Under the pieces are notes generated by a model, which worked only from the letters and a program-made list of their open reading frames with translations, had not been told where the DNA came from and ran no database searches. Below, one piece after another: positions 34,589 to 45,056 of a stretch of DNA of 64,000 nucleotides. The stretch covers positions 107,478-171,477 of the forward strand of contig NZ_FOWP01000010.1 in NCBI RefSeq assembly GCF_900115475.1. The letters run 5' to 3'. This DNA comes from Ectopseudomonas composti (lineage in GTDB: Bacteria > Pseudomonadota > Gammaproteobacteria > Pseudomonadales > Pseudomonadaceae). The position numbers and the translations under genes were made by a program. The first letter of the stretch is position 1; every line of letters starts with the position of its first letter.

Positions 34589-35710
34589 ATGAACAAGGCT
34601 ACTAAGCAGATTTCCAAGTTGTTCGCGGCAATGGCGCTGGCAGGGGCGGCCAGCTATTCGATGGCAGCCGACAACATCAAGATCGGCCTGGCCGGTCCGG
34701 TGACCGGTGCCGTCGCTCAGTACGGTGAAATGCAATTCATCGGCGCCAAGATGGCCATCGAGCAGATCAACAAAGCCGGCGGCGTGAACGGCGCCCAGCT
34801 CGAAGGCGTGGTCTACGACGACGCGTGCGATCCGAAACAAGCCGTTGCCGTTGCCAACAAAATCGTCAACGACGGTGTCAAGTTCGTGGTTGGCCACCTG
34901 TGCTCCAGCTCCACTCAGCCGGCTTCGGACATCTACGAAGACGAAGGCATCCTGATGATCACCGCGGCTTCCACCAGCCCGGACATCACCGCTCGTGGCT
35001 ACGAGCTGGTCTTCCGCACCATCGGCCTGGACAGCCTGCAAGGCCCGACCGCCGGTAACTTCATCGCCGACCACATCAAACCGAAAAACGTTGCCGTCAT
35101 CCACGACAAGCAGCAGTACGGTGAAGGCATCGCCACCGCGGTCAAGCAGACCCTGGAAGGCAAAGGCGTGAAAGTCTCCATGTTCGAAGGCATCAACGCC
35201 GGCGACAAGGACTTCTCCGCGCTGATCGCCAAACTGAACCAGGCAGGCGTCGACTTCGTCTACTACGGCGGTTACCACCCGGAACTGGGCCTGCTGCTGC
35301 GCCAGACCAAAGAGCGCGGCCTGAACGTCACGTTCATGGGCCCGGAAGGCGTGGGTAACAAGGAAATCTCGGCCATCGCTGGCCCGGCCTCCGAAGGTCT
35401 GCTGGTCACCCTGCCGAAGTCCTTCGACCAGGATCCGAAGAACCAGGCGCTGGTCGAGGCCTTCAAGGCCAAGAACGAAGACCCGAGCGGTCCGTTCGTG
35501 TTCCCGGCCTACGCTGCCGTTCAGGTCATCGCTGAAGGCATCGAGAAAGCCGGCGACACCGATACCGCCAAGGTAGCGGCTGCGCTGCGCTCCAACAGCT
35601 TCGACACCCCCACTGGCACCCTGGCCTTCGACGAGAAGGGCGACCTGAAAGACTTCAGCTTCGTGGTGTACGAGTGGCACCAGGACGGCACCAAGTCCGA
35701 AGCCAAGTAA
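34589..35710 (+). CDS. braC: Branched-chain amino acid-binding periplasmic protein
   Basis: The 373-residue precursor has a 26-residue signal peptide (ending YSMA). It is a type I periplasmic binding protein for Leu, Ile, Val, Ala and Thr, with the conserved Cys pair (DACDPK and GHLCSSS) expected to form a disulfide. Codon use is strongly biased, fitting high expression. It is the first gene of braCDEFG. A terminator-like hairpin after it (35728-35757) may lower expression of the membrane genes relative to the binding protein. Confidence 0.96.
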   Translation: MNKATKQISKLFAAMALAGAASYSMAADNIKIGLAGPVTGAVAQYGEMQFIGAKMAIEQINKAGGVNGAQLEGVVYDDACDPKQAVAVANKIVNDGVKFVVGHLCSSSTQPASDIYEDEGILMITAASTSPDITARGYELVFRTIGLDSLQGPTAGNFIADHIKPKNVAVIHDKQQYGEGIATAVKQTLEGKGVKVSMFEGINAGDKDFSALIAKLNQAGVDFVYYGGYHPELGLLLRQTKERGLNVTFMGPEGVGNKEISAIAGPASEGLLVTLPKSFDQDPKNQALVEAFKAKNEDPSGPFVFPAYAAVQVIAEGIEKAGDTDTAKVAAALRSNSFDTPTGTLAFDEKGDLKDFSFVVYEWHQDGTKSEAK

Positions 35711-35727
35711 GTTTCCTGTCTGAACTC

Positions 35728-35757
35728 AAAGCCCACTGCGCCCTCGCAGTGGGCTTT
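35728..35757 (+). terminator. Intercistronic terminator/attenuator after braC
   Basis: AAAGCCCACTGCG and CGCAGTGGGCTTT pair perfectly around CCCT. It lies 17 bp after the braC stop and 72 bp before braD. Partial read-through would give more BraC than permease. Confidence 0.8.
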
Positions 35758-35829
35758 GTCTATTAGAAGAATTCCGGCCTCGCGCTGCGCCACAAGCGCC
35801 GCTTTACGCAAGCGCCCAGGAGTTAGGCA

Positions 35830-38017
<2,188 letters not shown>

Positions 38018-38021
<4 letters not shown>

Positions 38022-38785
38022 GCCGCACGATTCTCGAAGTAAGCGGCCTGTCCATGCGTTTCGGCGGCCTGTTGGCCGTCAACGGGGTGGGCCTGAACGT
38101 CAAGGAAAAGCAGGTGGTCTCGATGATCGGCCCAAACGGCGCCGGCAAGACCACCGTCTTCAACTGCCTGACCGGCTTCTATCAGCCGAGCTCCGGCAGC
38201 ATCCGCCTGAACGGCGAGGCGATCGAAGGCCTGCCCGGCCACAAGATCGCCCGCAAGGGCGTGGTGCGGACCTTCCAGAACGTGCGTCTGTTCAAGGACA
38301 TGACGGCGGTGGAAAACCTGCTGATCGCCCAACATCGCCATCTCAACACCAGCTACCTGGCCGGTCTGTTCAAGACCTCGGCATTCCGCCGCAGTGAGCG
38401 CGAGGCCATGGACTACGCCGCCCACTGGTTGGAACAGGTCGACCTGGTGGACTTCGCCAACCGTGAGGCAGGCACGCTGGCCTACGGTCAGCAGCGTCGC
38501 CTGGAAATCGCCCGCTGCATGATGACCCGTCCGAGCATCCTGATGCTCGATGAGCCGGCCGCCGGCCTCAACCCACGCGAAACCGAAGACCTGAAAGCGC
38601 TGATCGGCGTGCTGCGTGACCAGCACAATGTCACCGTGCTGCTGATCGAGCACGACATGAAGCTGGTGATGAGCATTTCCGACCACATCTATGTGATCAA
38701 CCAGGGCACTCCCCTGGCCGACGGCACGCCGGACGACATCCGCAACAACCCGGACGTGATCAAAGCCTATCTGGGGGAGGCGTAA
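38018..38785 (+). CDS. braF: Branched-chain amino acid ABC transporter ATPase (LivG type)
   Basis: The 255-residue ATPase has Walker A GPNGAGKTT, a signature region given here as LAYGQQRRLEIARC, and Walker B ILMLDEPAAGLNP. The His switch is in IEHDMKLVM. It energises uptake with BraG. It overlaps braE by 4 nt and ends 3 nt before braG. Confidence 0.96.
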
Positions 38786-38788
38786 TCC

Positions 38789-39490
38789 ATGCTGAGTTTC
38801 AACAACGTATCCACCTTCTACGGCAAGATCCAGGCTCTGCACGACGTCAGCATCGAAGTGCAGAAAGGCGAGATCGTCACCCTGATTGGCGCCAACGGCG
38901 CCGGCAAATCGACTCTGCTGATGACCCTGTGCGGCAACCCGCGTGCCACCAGTGGCAGCATTCGCTACCTGGGTGAAGAGCTGGTGGGCATGGACACCCC
39001 GGAGATCATGCGCAAGAGCATCGCCATCGTGCCGGAAGGCCGTCGCGTGTTCGCCCGCCTTACCGTCGAGGAAAACCTGGCCATGGGCGGCTTCTTCGGC
39101 AACAAGGCGGACAACCAGGAGCAACTGGACAAGGTGCTGCACCTGTTCCCGCGCCTGAAGGAACGCTTCGCCCAGCGCGCCGGCACCATGAGCGGCGGCG
39201 AGCAGCAAATGCTCGCCATCGGTCGTGCACTGATGAGCAAGCCCAACCTGCTGCTGCTCGACGAGCCGTCGCTGGGTCTGGCGCCGATCATCATCCAGCA
39301 GATCTTCGACATCATCGAGCAACTGCGTAAAGACGGCGTGACCGTGTTCCTGGTCGAGCAGAACGCCAACCAAGCGCTGAAGCTGGCGGATCGTGGCTAC
39401 GTGCTGGAGAACGGCCATATCGTCATGCAGGGCAGCGGTGAAGAGCTGCTCAACGATCCCAAGGTGCGCGATGCCTACCTCGGCGGCTAA
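38789..39490 (+). CDS. braG: Branched-chain amino acid ABC transporter ATPase (LivF type)
   Basis: The 233-residue ATPase has Walker A GANGAGKST, signature MSGGEQQMLAIGRAL, Walker B LLLLDEPSLGLAP and VEQNANQAL at the switch. It is the last gene of braCDEFG. Its stop is followed by a terminator at 39510. Confidence 0.96.
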   Translation: MLSFNNVSTFYGKIQALHDVSIEVQKGEIVTLIGANGAGKSTLLMTLCGNPRATSGSIRYLGEELVGMDTPEIMRKSIAIVPEGRRVFARLTVEENLAMGGFFGNKADNQEQLDKVLHLFPRLKERFAQRAGTMSGGEQQMLAIGRALMSKPNLLLLDEPSLGLAPIIIQQIFDIIEQLRKDGVTVFLVEQNANQALKLADRGYVLENGHIVMQGSGEELLNDPKVRDAYLGG

Positions 39491-39509
39491 GCGCAACCTG
39501 CACCATCGG

Positions 39510-39537
39510 AACCGCCCTTCGGGGCGGTTTCTTTTTA
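39510..39537 (+). terminator. Terminator of braCDEFG
   Basis: AACCGCCC and GGGCGGTT pair around TTCG and are followed by TCTTTTT, 19 bp after the braG stop. Confidence 0.88.
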
Positions 39538-39564
39538 TCTGCGGGAGCGCAACGGTCCACATTG

Positions 39565-39635
39565 GATCGCCCGCAAGCGGGCTCCTACAAACAATAAGAC
39601 CGCCGCTTCCTGTAGGAGCCGGCTTGCCGGCGATC
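39565..39635. repeat. Pair of inverted Pseudomonas REP-like units
   Basis: GATCGCCCGCAAGCGGGC then TCCTACA at 39565-39589 faces TGTAGGAGCC then GGCTTGCCGGCGATC at 39611-39635. Each is a hairpin in itself, and the two are inverse copies with small changes. Confidence 0.8.
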
Positions 39636-39733
39636 ATGGCCGGATGGCGAAGTCTTAAGCGAATATTTCCGCCCTCTTGCGTCAGACTCGACGAGTATTA
39701 GTCTCAACAGCTCTACTCTCGCGAGTCCCGCTC

Positions 39734-40594
39734 ATGCGCAAGCCTCTGCTCCTGCTACTGGCCATCACCCTGCTGCTGAGCGCCTGCAGCCGCGTCGGCC
39801 TGGCCTATCGCAACCTCGATTGGCTGATCCCGTGGAAGCTGGGCGACTACGTGGCGCTGACCAGCGAGCAGAGCGCCTGGCTCAAACCCCAACTGCAGGA
39901 ACACCTGGCCTGGCACTGCAGCGTCGAGCTGCCGCGTTATCTCGACTGGCTGCAACGCAGTCAGCAGGCGCTGAGCAGCCGTGACAGCGAGCTGATGGCC
40001 AGCCAGTTGGCCGACTTCGAGCGAGCCATGCAGCGCATCGCCGTGGAGATCACACCCAGCGCCATCGAACTGCTGCGCGGCCTCAGCCCGCGTCAGGTCG
40101 ATCAGCTATTGGCGGCAATGGACGAGCAAAACGCCAAGCTGCGTGAAGAGTTTCTCGAGCCGCCCGTGCAGGAGCAGATCAGCCGGCGCGCCGAGCGCAT
40201 GGAAGAGCGCCTGCAGCCCTGGTTTGGCACGCTGAACGCCGGACAGCGCGAGCGGGTGCAGAGCTGGGCACAGGGCCTGGGCGAACAGAACAAGATCTGG
40301 CTGGAAAACCGCATGGTCTGGCAACAGGCTCTGCGTAAGGCATTGGAAGTACGCCGTGGCGATGATTTCACTGCGCGCATGACCGCCCTGCTGCAACAAC
40401 GCGAGCGCTTCTATACCAGCGCCTATCAGGCCAGCTATGAAAGCAACCGTCAGGCCATGGCCGAGATGATTGTCGATCTGGTCGAGCAGGCAGACTCACG
40501 CCAGATGGAGCGCGCTGACAAACGCCTGCAAAGCCTTCATGCCGACCTGGCTGCGCAGCAGTGCCAGGGGGGCGAGTCAGTAGTCAGTCGTTGA
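39734..40594 (+). CDS. DUF6279 family lipoprotein
   Basis: The start at 39734 (MRKPLLLLLAITLLLSAC) gives 286 residues with a lipoprotein signal (lipobox LSAC). After the acylated Cys comes the conserved VGLAYRNLDWLIPWKL-DYV segment, and the rest is largely helical with many Arg/Glu/Gln. This matches DUF6279, a Pseudomonas lipoprotein family of unknown function. The upstream ATG at 39677 would mask the signal. It is a single gene between REP DNA and ung. Confidence 0.82.
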   Translation: MRKPLLLLLAITLLLSACSRVGLAYRNLDWLIPWKLGDYVALTSEQSAWLKPQLQEHLAWHCSVELPRYLDWLQRSQQALSSRDSELMASQLADFERAMQRIAVEITPSAIELLRGLSPRQVDQLLAAMDEQNAKLREEFLEPPVQEQISRRAERMEERLQPWFGTLNAGQRERVQSWAQGLGEQNKIWLENRMVWQQALRKALEVRRGDDFTARMTALLQQRERFYTSAYQASYESNRQAMAEMIVDLVEQADSRQMERADKRLQSLHADLAAQQCQGGESVVSR

Positions 40595-40655
40595 AACAAC
40601 GGCAGCCGATAGACTCAGTCGTGAGGCTACCCAGGCCGTACGCACCAGGTAAGCC

Positions 40656-40677
40656 GGTGCGCACGGCGCACCCTACG
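40656..40677. repeat. Short dispersed palindrome (GGTGCGCACGGCGCACC type)
   Basis: GGTGCG-CACGG-CGCACC followed by CTACG. Closely similar units occur at 42408-42429 and 49629-49650 in this window, each at the end of a gene. Confidence 0.65.
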
Positions 40678-40688
40678 ACGCGATCTCG

Positions 40689-41378
40689 CTATAGCGCCGG
40701 CAAGCGCCAGTCGATGGGGCTCATGCCGTTCTGGCTGAGGAACTGGTTGCAGCGACTGAAATGACCATTGCCGATGAAGCCACGATGCGCCGACAGCGGT
40801 GACGGATGCGGCGAGCGCAGCACCAGGTGCTTGGTCGGGTCGATCAGGCGCTGCTTGCTCTGCGCGTGGCTACCCCAGAGCAGGAACACCAGCTTGGGCT
40901 GATGTTCGCTGACCACCTCGATCACCCGGTCGGTGAAGAACTGCCACCCCTTGCCGGCATGCGAGCCGGCGTTGGCGCGCTCGACGGTCAGCGACGTGTT
41001 GAGCAGCAATACGCCCTGATCAGCCCAGCTCTGCAGGTAGCCATGCGCTGGAATGTCGATGTTCAGGTCGCGCTTGAGCTCCTTGTAGATATTCACCAGC
41101 GACGGCGGCGTCTGCACGCCCGGCTGCACGGAGAAGCACAGGCCATGGGCCTGACCAGGACCGTGGTACGGGTCCTGGCCGATGATCACCACCTTGACCT
41201 GATCCAGCGGCGTGGAATTGAGCGCATTGAAGATCAGTGGGCCTGGCGGATAGATTTCCTTGCCGGCCGCCTTCTCCGCCTGCAGGAACGCACGCAGCTC
41301 GCTCATGTAAGGCTTGTCGAACTCCTCACGCAGCGCGTGTTTCCAGCTGGCTTCGAGCTTGATGCGATCGTCGGTCAT
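40689..41378 (-). CDS. ung: Uracil-DNA glycosylase (family 1)
   Basis: The start at 41378 (MTDDRIKLEASWK) gives 229 residues. The water-activating Asp69 lies in GQDPYHGPGQAHGLCFSV, and the DNA-intercalating HPSPLSAHRGF loop is near the C-terminus, both diagnostic. It excises uracil from DNA. It is convergent with the DUF6279 lipoprotein gene and divergent from the HDOD gene. Confidence 0.96.
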   Translation of the reverse strand: MTDDRIKLEASWKHALREEFDKPYMSELRAFLQAEKAAGKEIYPPGPLIFNALNSTPLDQVKVVIIGQDPYHGPGQAHGLCFSVQPGVQTPPSLVNIYKELKRDLNIDIPAHGYLQSWADQGVLLLNTSLTVERANAGSHAGKGWQFFTDRVIEVVSEHQPKLVFLLWGSHAQSKQRLIDPTKHLVLRSPHPSPLSAHRGFIGNGHFSRCNQFLSQNGMSPIDWRLPAL

Positions 41379-41525
41379 GCGGTTTTCCTGCAGGGTCAAA
41401 ACAAGTGCAGGCACGCTAGTGAAGGGGGCCGGGCAAGTCAAGGCAACAGCTGTGCATCGGCTTTAGGCCAAGGCTCTGCTAGCATCTCAATACGCCGCTG
41501 CGGTTCCACGGAAGCCCCCGCCACC

Positions 41526-42341
41526 ATGTCGCTGTCCCCCGAAGCCATCCGCTTCGCCCTGCTCACCCGCTTTCTCAAAGGTCAGGCCAAAGTACCGCAA
41601 ATGCCGGAAGCGGCCATGCGCATTCGCCAACTGCTGGACGACCCACGCACCTCGCTGGAACAACTGGCACGGGTGATCAACAGTGATCCGCCGCTGGCAG
41701 CCTATCTCATGCAGTTCGCCGAAAGCCCGCTGATTCGTGGTGCGCGGCCGTGTGTGTCGATGCGCGACCTGCTCGCCCGAATCGGCACTCGCCAACTCGG
41801 CACCCTGGTACTGGGATTCACCGCGCGCAATCTCTTCGCCAGCAACGAGAAAGCCCTGCAACAGGCCTTTCGTCAGCGTTGGCGCAAGGCTCGTGAACGC
41901 GCCGCGTTCTGTGCTGCCCTGGCACAGCGTTGTAACCTGCCGCTCGATGAAGCCATGCTCGCCGGCCTGCTGCAGGATATTGGCAGCCTGCCACTGCTGG
42001 TGGAGCTGGAGCACTGGCCAGACTTCTCGCGCGATGCAGGGTCACTCGATGGTCTGTGCGACTACCTGTCCGGCGATATCGGCGCCCTGGTACTGACACG
42101 CTGGCAGGTGCCAACCACGCTGATCGAGTGCGCTCGCCAGCGCAACAAATGGCAGCACGAGCCTGGTGGCGCCGCCGATCTGGTCGACCTGGTGCTGCTG
42201 GCCAGCGCTCTGCAGCTGCAGCCATCGAACCTGCCAGAGCCTCTGCCCGCACAGCGCCGACTGGGGTTTGAACAACCATTGGCCAACCTGCGCGAAGAGT
42301 TGCTGGCCGAGCAACAGCTGTGGCTGCGTATGCTGGCTTGA
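41526..42341 (+). CDS. HDOD domain protein
   Basis: ATG 41526 (MSLSPEAIRFALLTRFLKG) gives 271 residues. The HDOD domain covers about residues 20-215: PQMPEAAMRIRQLLDD, LARVINSDPPLAAYLMQFAESP, and the long helices around CALAQRCNLP-LDEAMLAGLLQDIGSLPLL. HDOD proteins lack the catalytic His/Asp of HD hydrolases and usually serve as signalling scaffolds. No output domain such as EAL or GGDEF is attached. The start lacks a strong ribosome-binding site, but the family pattern begins here. Confidence 0.86.
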   Translation: MSLSPEAIRFALLTRFLKGQAKVPQMPEAAMRIRQLLDDPRTSLEQLARVINSDPPLAAYLMQFAESPLIRGARPCVSMRDLLARIGTRQLGTLVLGFTARNLFASNEKALQQAFRQRWRKARERAAFCAALAQRCNLPLDEAMLAGLLQDIGSLPLLVELEHWPDFSRDAGSLDGLCDYLSGDIGALVLTRWQVPTTLIECARQRNKWQHEPGGAADLVDLVLLASALQLQPSNLPEPLPAQRRLGFEQPLANLREELLAEQQLWLRMLA

Positions 42342-42407
42342 ATGCCTCCGATCGATGTACCGCGCATGTCCTTTGCGCGCAGCCACAACAAGCGGGACCG
42401 AACAGGC

Positions 42408-42429
42408 GGTGCGTACGGCGCCCCCTACC
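42408..42429. repeat. Short dispersed palindrome, variant copy
   Basis: GGTGCGTACGGCGCCCCCTAC is a variant of the unit at 40656-40677, in the gap between the HDOD gene and mmsR. Confidence 0.5.
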
Positions 42430-42455
42430 GCGGGCGAGATATGCCGGGTCCTCCC

Positions 42456-43337
42456 CTACCCCAGATGCAGCGCCCGGTAATGACTGGGCGCCATGCCCAC
42501 CACCTTGCGAAACAGCCGTGAGAAGTAATAGGGATCGTCGTAGCCCAGTTGCTCGGCGACCTGGCGCACTTCGGCATCGCCACGGTCGAGCAGACGGCAG
42601 GCCAGGGCCATCTTCAACTGGATGAAGTCCTGGATCGGCGCATGACCGGTCAGCGCGCGGTAGGTCTTGGCGAAATGAAAGCGCGACAGCTTGAACTGCG
42701 CAGCCAGCTCGTCGAGGTTGAGGCTGCCGTGCAGATGCTCGCGCATCACCGCCTGCACTGCCTCGATATCCAGCACGCGACCAGACTTGAGGTTGACCCG
42801 CGCCGGCAGCACGGCCAGCGAGCTGAGCATCGCCTGCAAACGGTGCGCAGCGTGGATGAAGGGCAATACGTTGAGGCCCTGGCGCTGCAAACCCAACAAC
42901 GCCTCGAAATCGCCGATCAACCTGGGCTGAACGCCGATGCGCCGCAACGTTTGCGCGCCCAGCAGATGCAGGAAGTCTTCGCCTAAGCTGCCGTCGAAAT
43001 GCACCCAGTAGATCGTCCAGGGACTTTGCTCGTCGGCACCATAAGCATGCGCCGCAGCCTTGGGTAGCAGTAAAAGATCACCTGCAACGATATCGAATCG
43101 TCCATCCGCGGTTTCCAGCCAGCCTTTGCCTGAGCGGCAATAGATCAGCAGATGGTCATCTGGCTGCGTGCGACGCATCTGGTGGCCCACCGCATCAGGG
43201 TAGAAACCGATGGCCAATGGATAGCATCCAGTGCTTAAAGGATGGCGTGCCAGCAGGCGACGCAGGCGCGGTGGCGTGATGAAGCGCTGCCCACCGACGG
43301 GTAACGGCCAATTGGAGGTTTCCACCCGCATCCCCAC
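42456..43337 (-). CDS. mmsR: AraC-family activator of the mms cluster
   Basis: The 293-residue regulator has an N-terminal cupin-like sensor domain (about 20-170, with DHLLIYCRSGKGWLE and GDLLLLPKAAAHAY). A C-terminal pair of helix-turn-helix motifs follows (about 195-290, with LDELAAQFKLSRFHFAKTY and RQVAEQLGYDDPYYFSRLF). It is divergent from mmsA, the arrangement known for MmsR in P. aeruginosa, where valine or 3-hydroxyisobutyrate induces mmsAB. Two direct repeats upstream of mmsA are its likely target. GTG 43337 is preferred on the AAGGGG upstream. ATG 43331 is the alternative. Confidence 0.88.
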   Translation of the reverse strand: MGMRVETSNWPLPVGGQRFITPPRLRRLLARHPLSTGCYPLAIGFYPDAVGHQMRRTQPDDHLLIYCRSGKGWLETADGRFDIVAGDLLLLPKAAAHAYGADEQSPWTIYWVHFDGSLGEDFLHLLGAQTLRRIGVQPRLIGDFEALLGLQRQGLNVLPFIHAAHRLQAMLSSLAVLPARVNLKSGRVLDIEAVQAVMREHLHGSLNLDELAAQFKLSRFHFAKTYRALTGHAPIQDFIQLKMALACRLLDRGDAEVRQVAEQLGYDDPYYFSRLFRKVVGMAPSHYRALHLG

Positions 43338-43369
43338 TGCATCACCCCTTGCTATTCAAATCCGAATGA

Positions 43370-43405
43370 CAAGATCGTCCATCCCAAGCCCAAGATCGTC
43401 AATCC
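43370..43405 (+). promoter_or_regulatory. Probable MmsR-binding direct repeats before mmsA
   Basis: CAAGATCGTCCATCC at 43370-43384 and CAAGATCGTCAATCC at 43391-43405 differ at one of 15 bases and start 21 bp apart, two helical turns. That spacing is typical of AraC-family activator sites. A TATAAA-like -10 element lies about 20 bp downstream (43426), so the second repeat would touch the -35 region. Confidence 0.65.
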
Positions 43406-43462
43406 ACAAACGGCTATCCAGTGGATATAAAAGACCTCAGACAAGAACAACAGGAGGCCAGC

Positions 43463-44959
43463 ATGCCCCGCACACTGCCGCAACTGATCGATGGCCAATG
43501 GCAAACCAGTCAGGCTCAGGAGCTGATCGAGGTCACCGATCCGACCACGCAGGACGTGATCGCCCTCGCCCCCAAGGCCACCGCCGAGGAAATCGAGGCC
43601 GCAGTGACCAGCGCGCAGAGGGCATTCCTTGCCTGGCGCGAAGTGCCGGTATCGGAGCGTGCGCGCCTGATGCTGCGTTACCAACACCTGCTCAAGGAGC
43701 ACCACGACGAGCTGGCTGAGATTCTCGCCCAGGAAACCGGCAAGACCTTCGCCGATGCCAAGGGTGACGTCTGGCGCGGCATCGAAGTGGCCGAACATGC
43801 CGCCAATATCGCCAGCCTGATGATGGGCGAGACGGTGGAGAACGTCGCCCGCGAGATCGACACCGCCAGCTGGATCCAGCCGCTGGGCGTATGCGTCGGT
43901 ATCACTCCGTTCAACTTCCCGGCGATGATCCCGCTGTGGATGTTTCCGCTGGCCATCGCCTGCGGTAACACCTTCATCCTGAAACCGTCCGAACAGGACC
44001 CGATGACGCCCAATCGTCTGGCCGAACTCTTTATCGAAGCCGGCGCGCCGGCCGGCGTGCTGCAGGTGCTGCATGGCGGGCGCGAGCAGGTCGATGCGCT
44101 GCTGGTGCATCCGCAGGTGCGCGCAGTGTCCTTCGTCGGTTCGGTGACAGTGGGCCAGCATGTCTACCGCACCGGTACCCAGCACCTGAAGCGTGTGCAA
44201 GCCTTTGCCGGCGCCAAGAACCATATGGTGATCATGCCCGACGCGCCCAAGGACCAGGTGATCAGTAACCTGCTCGGCGCCAGTTGCGGCGCGGCCGGAC
44301 AACGTTGCATGGCGATCAGCGTGGCGGTGTTCGTCGGCGAGTCGAAGCAGTGGATCGACGAGCTGGCCGAGCAGATGGCCGCATTGCGCCCAGGCCACTG
44401 GCAAGACAGTGGCGCCGCCTACGGCCCGCTGATCAGCCCGCAGGCACGCCAGCGCGTGCTGCACCTGATCGAGCAAGGCAAGGCCGAAGGCGCCGACTGC
44501 CTGCTCGATGGTTCGCAGTGCAGCGTGGAGGGGTATCCGAATGGCAATTGGATCGGCCCGACGCTGTTCCGTGGCGTGACCACGAAGATGAGCCTGTACC
44601 GCGAGGAAATCTTCGGCCCGGTGCTCGTGTGCATGGAGGTTGCGACCCTGGAAGAAGCCATCGAACTGGTCAACGCCAGCCCCTATGGCAACGGCACCAG
44701 CCTGTTCACCCGCTCGGGCGGCGCCGCGCGACACTTCCAGCACGCAGTGGAGGTTGGCCAGGTGGGCATCAACGTACCGATCCCGGTACCGCTGCCGTTC
44801 TTTTCCTTTACCGGCTGGAAGGGGTCGTTCTACGGCGATCTGCACGCCTATGGCAAACAGGCGGTGCGCTTCTATACCGAGACCAAGACGGTTACCAGCC
44901 GCTGGTTCGATGACACACCACTGGGAGACGGGCCGAATATGACCATTTCACTGAAATGA
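43463..44959 (+). CDS. mmsA: Methylmalonate-semialdehyde dehydrogenase (CoA-acylating)
   Basis: The start at 43463 (MPRTLPQLIDGQW) has AGGAGG upstream and gives 498 residues. It is an aldehyde dehydrogenase of the MmsA type, with FNFPAMIPLWMFPLAIACGNTF, GSVTVGQHVYR and nucleophile Cys282 in AAGQRCMAI. It converts methylmalonate semialdehyde to propionyl-CoA, the last specific step of valine degradation. It is the first gene after the MmsR sites. mmsB is about 4.8 kb further on, not next to it as in P. aeruginosa. Confidence 0.94.
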   Translation: MPRTLPQLIDGQWQTSQAQELIEVTDPTTQDVIALAPKATAEEIEAAVTSAQRAFLAWREVPVSERARLMLRYQHLLKEHHDELAEILAQETGKTFADAKGDVWRGIEVAEHAANIASLMMGETVENVAREIDTASWIQPLGVCVGITPFNFPAMIPLWMFPLAIACGNTFILKPSEQDPMTPNRLAELFIEAGAPAGVLQVLHGGREQVDALLVHPQVRAVSFVGSVTVGQHVYRTGTQHLKRVQAFAGAKNHMVIMPDAPKDQVISNLLGASCGAAGQRCMAISVAVFVGESKQWIDELAEQMAALRPGHWQDSGAAYGPLISPQARQRVLHLIEQGKAEGADCLLDGSQCSVEGYPNGNWIGPTLFRGVTTKMSLYREEIFGPVLVCMEVATLEEAIELVNASPYGNGTSLFTRSGGAARHFQHAVEVGQVGINVPIPVPLPFFSFTGWKGSFYGDLHAYGKQAVRFYTETKTVTSRWFDDTPLGDGPNMTISLK

Positions 44960-45056
44960 GAACGGGGTAACGCACCCTTAGACCAATAGACGATCACTCG
45001 ATCTGGACAAGCGGCGTAAAAAGACTCCTTGCAGAACAAAAACAAGGAGAACTGCA

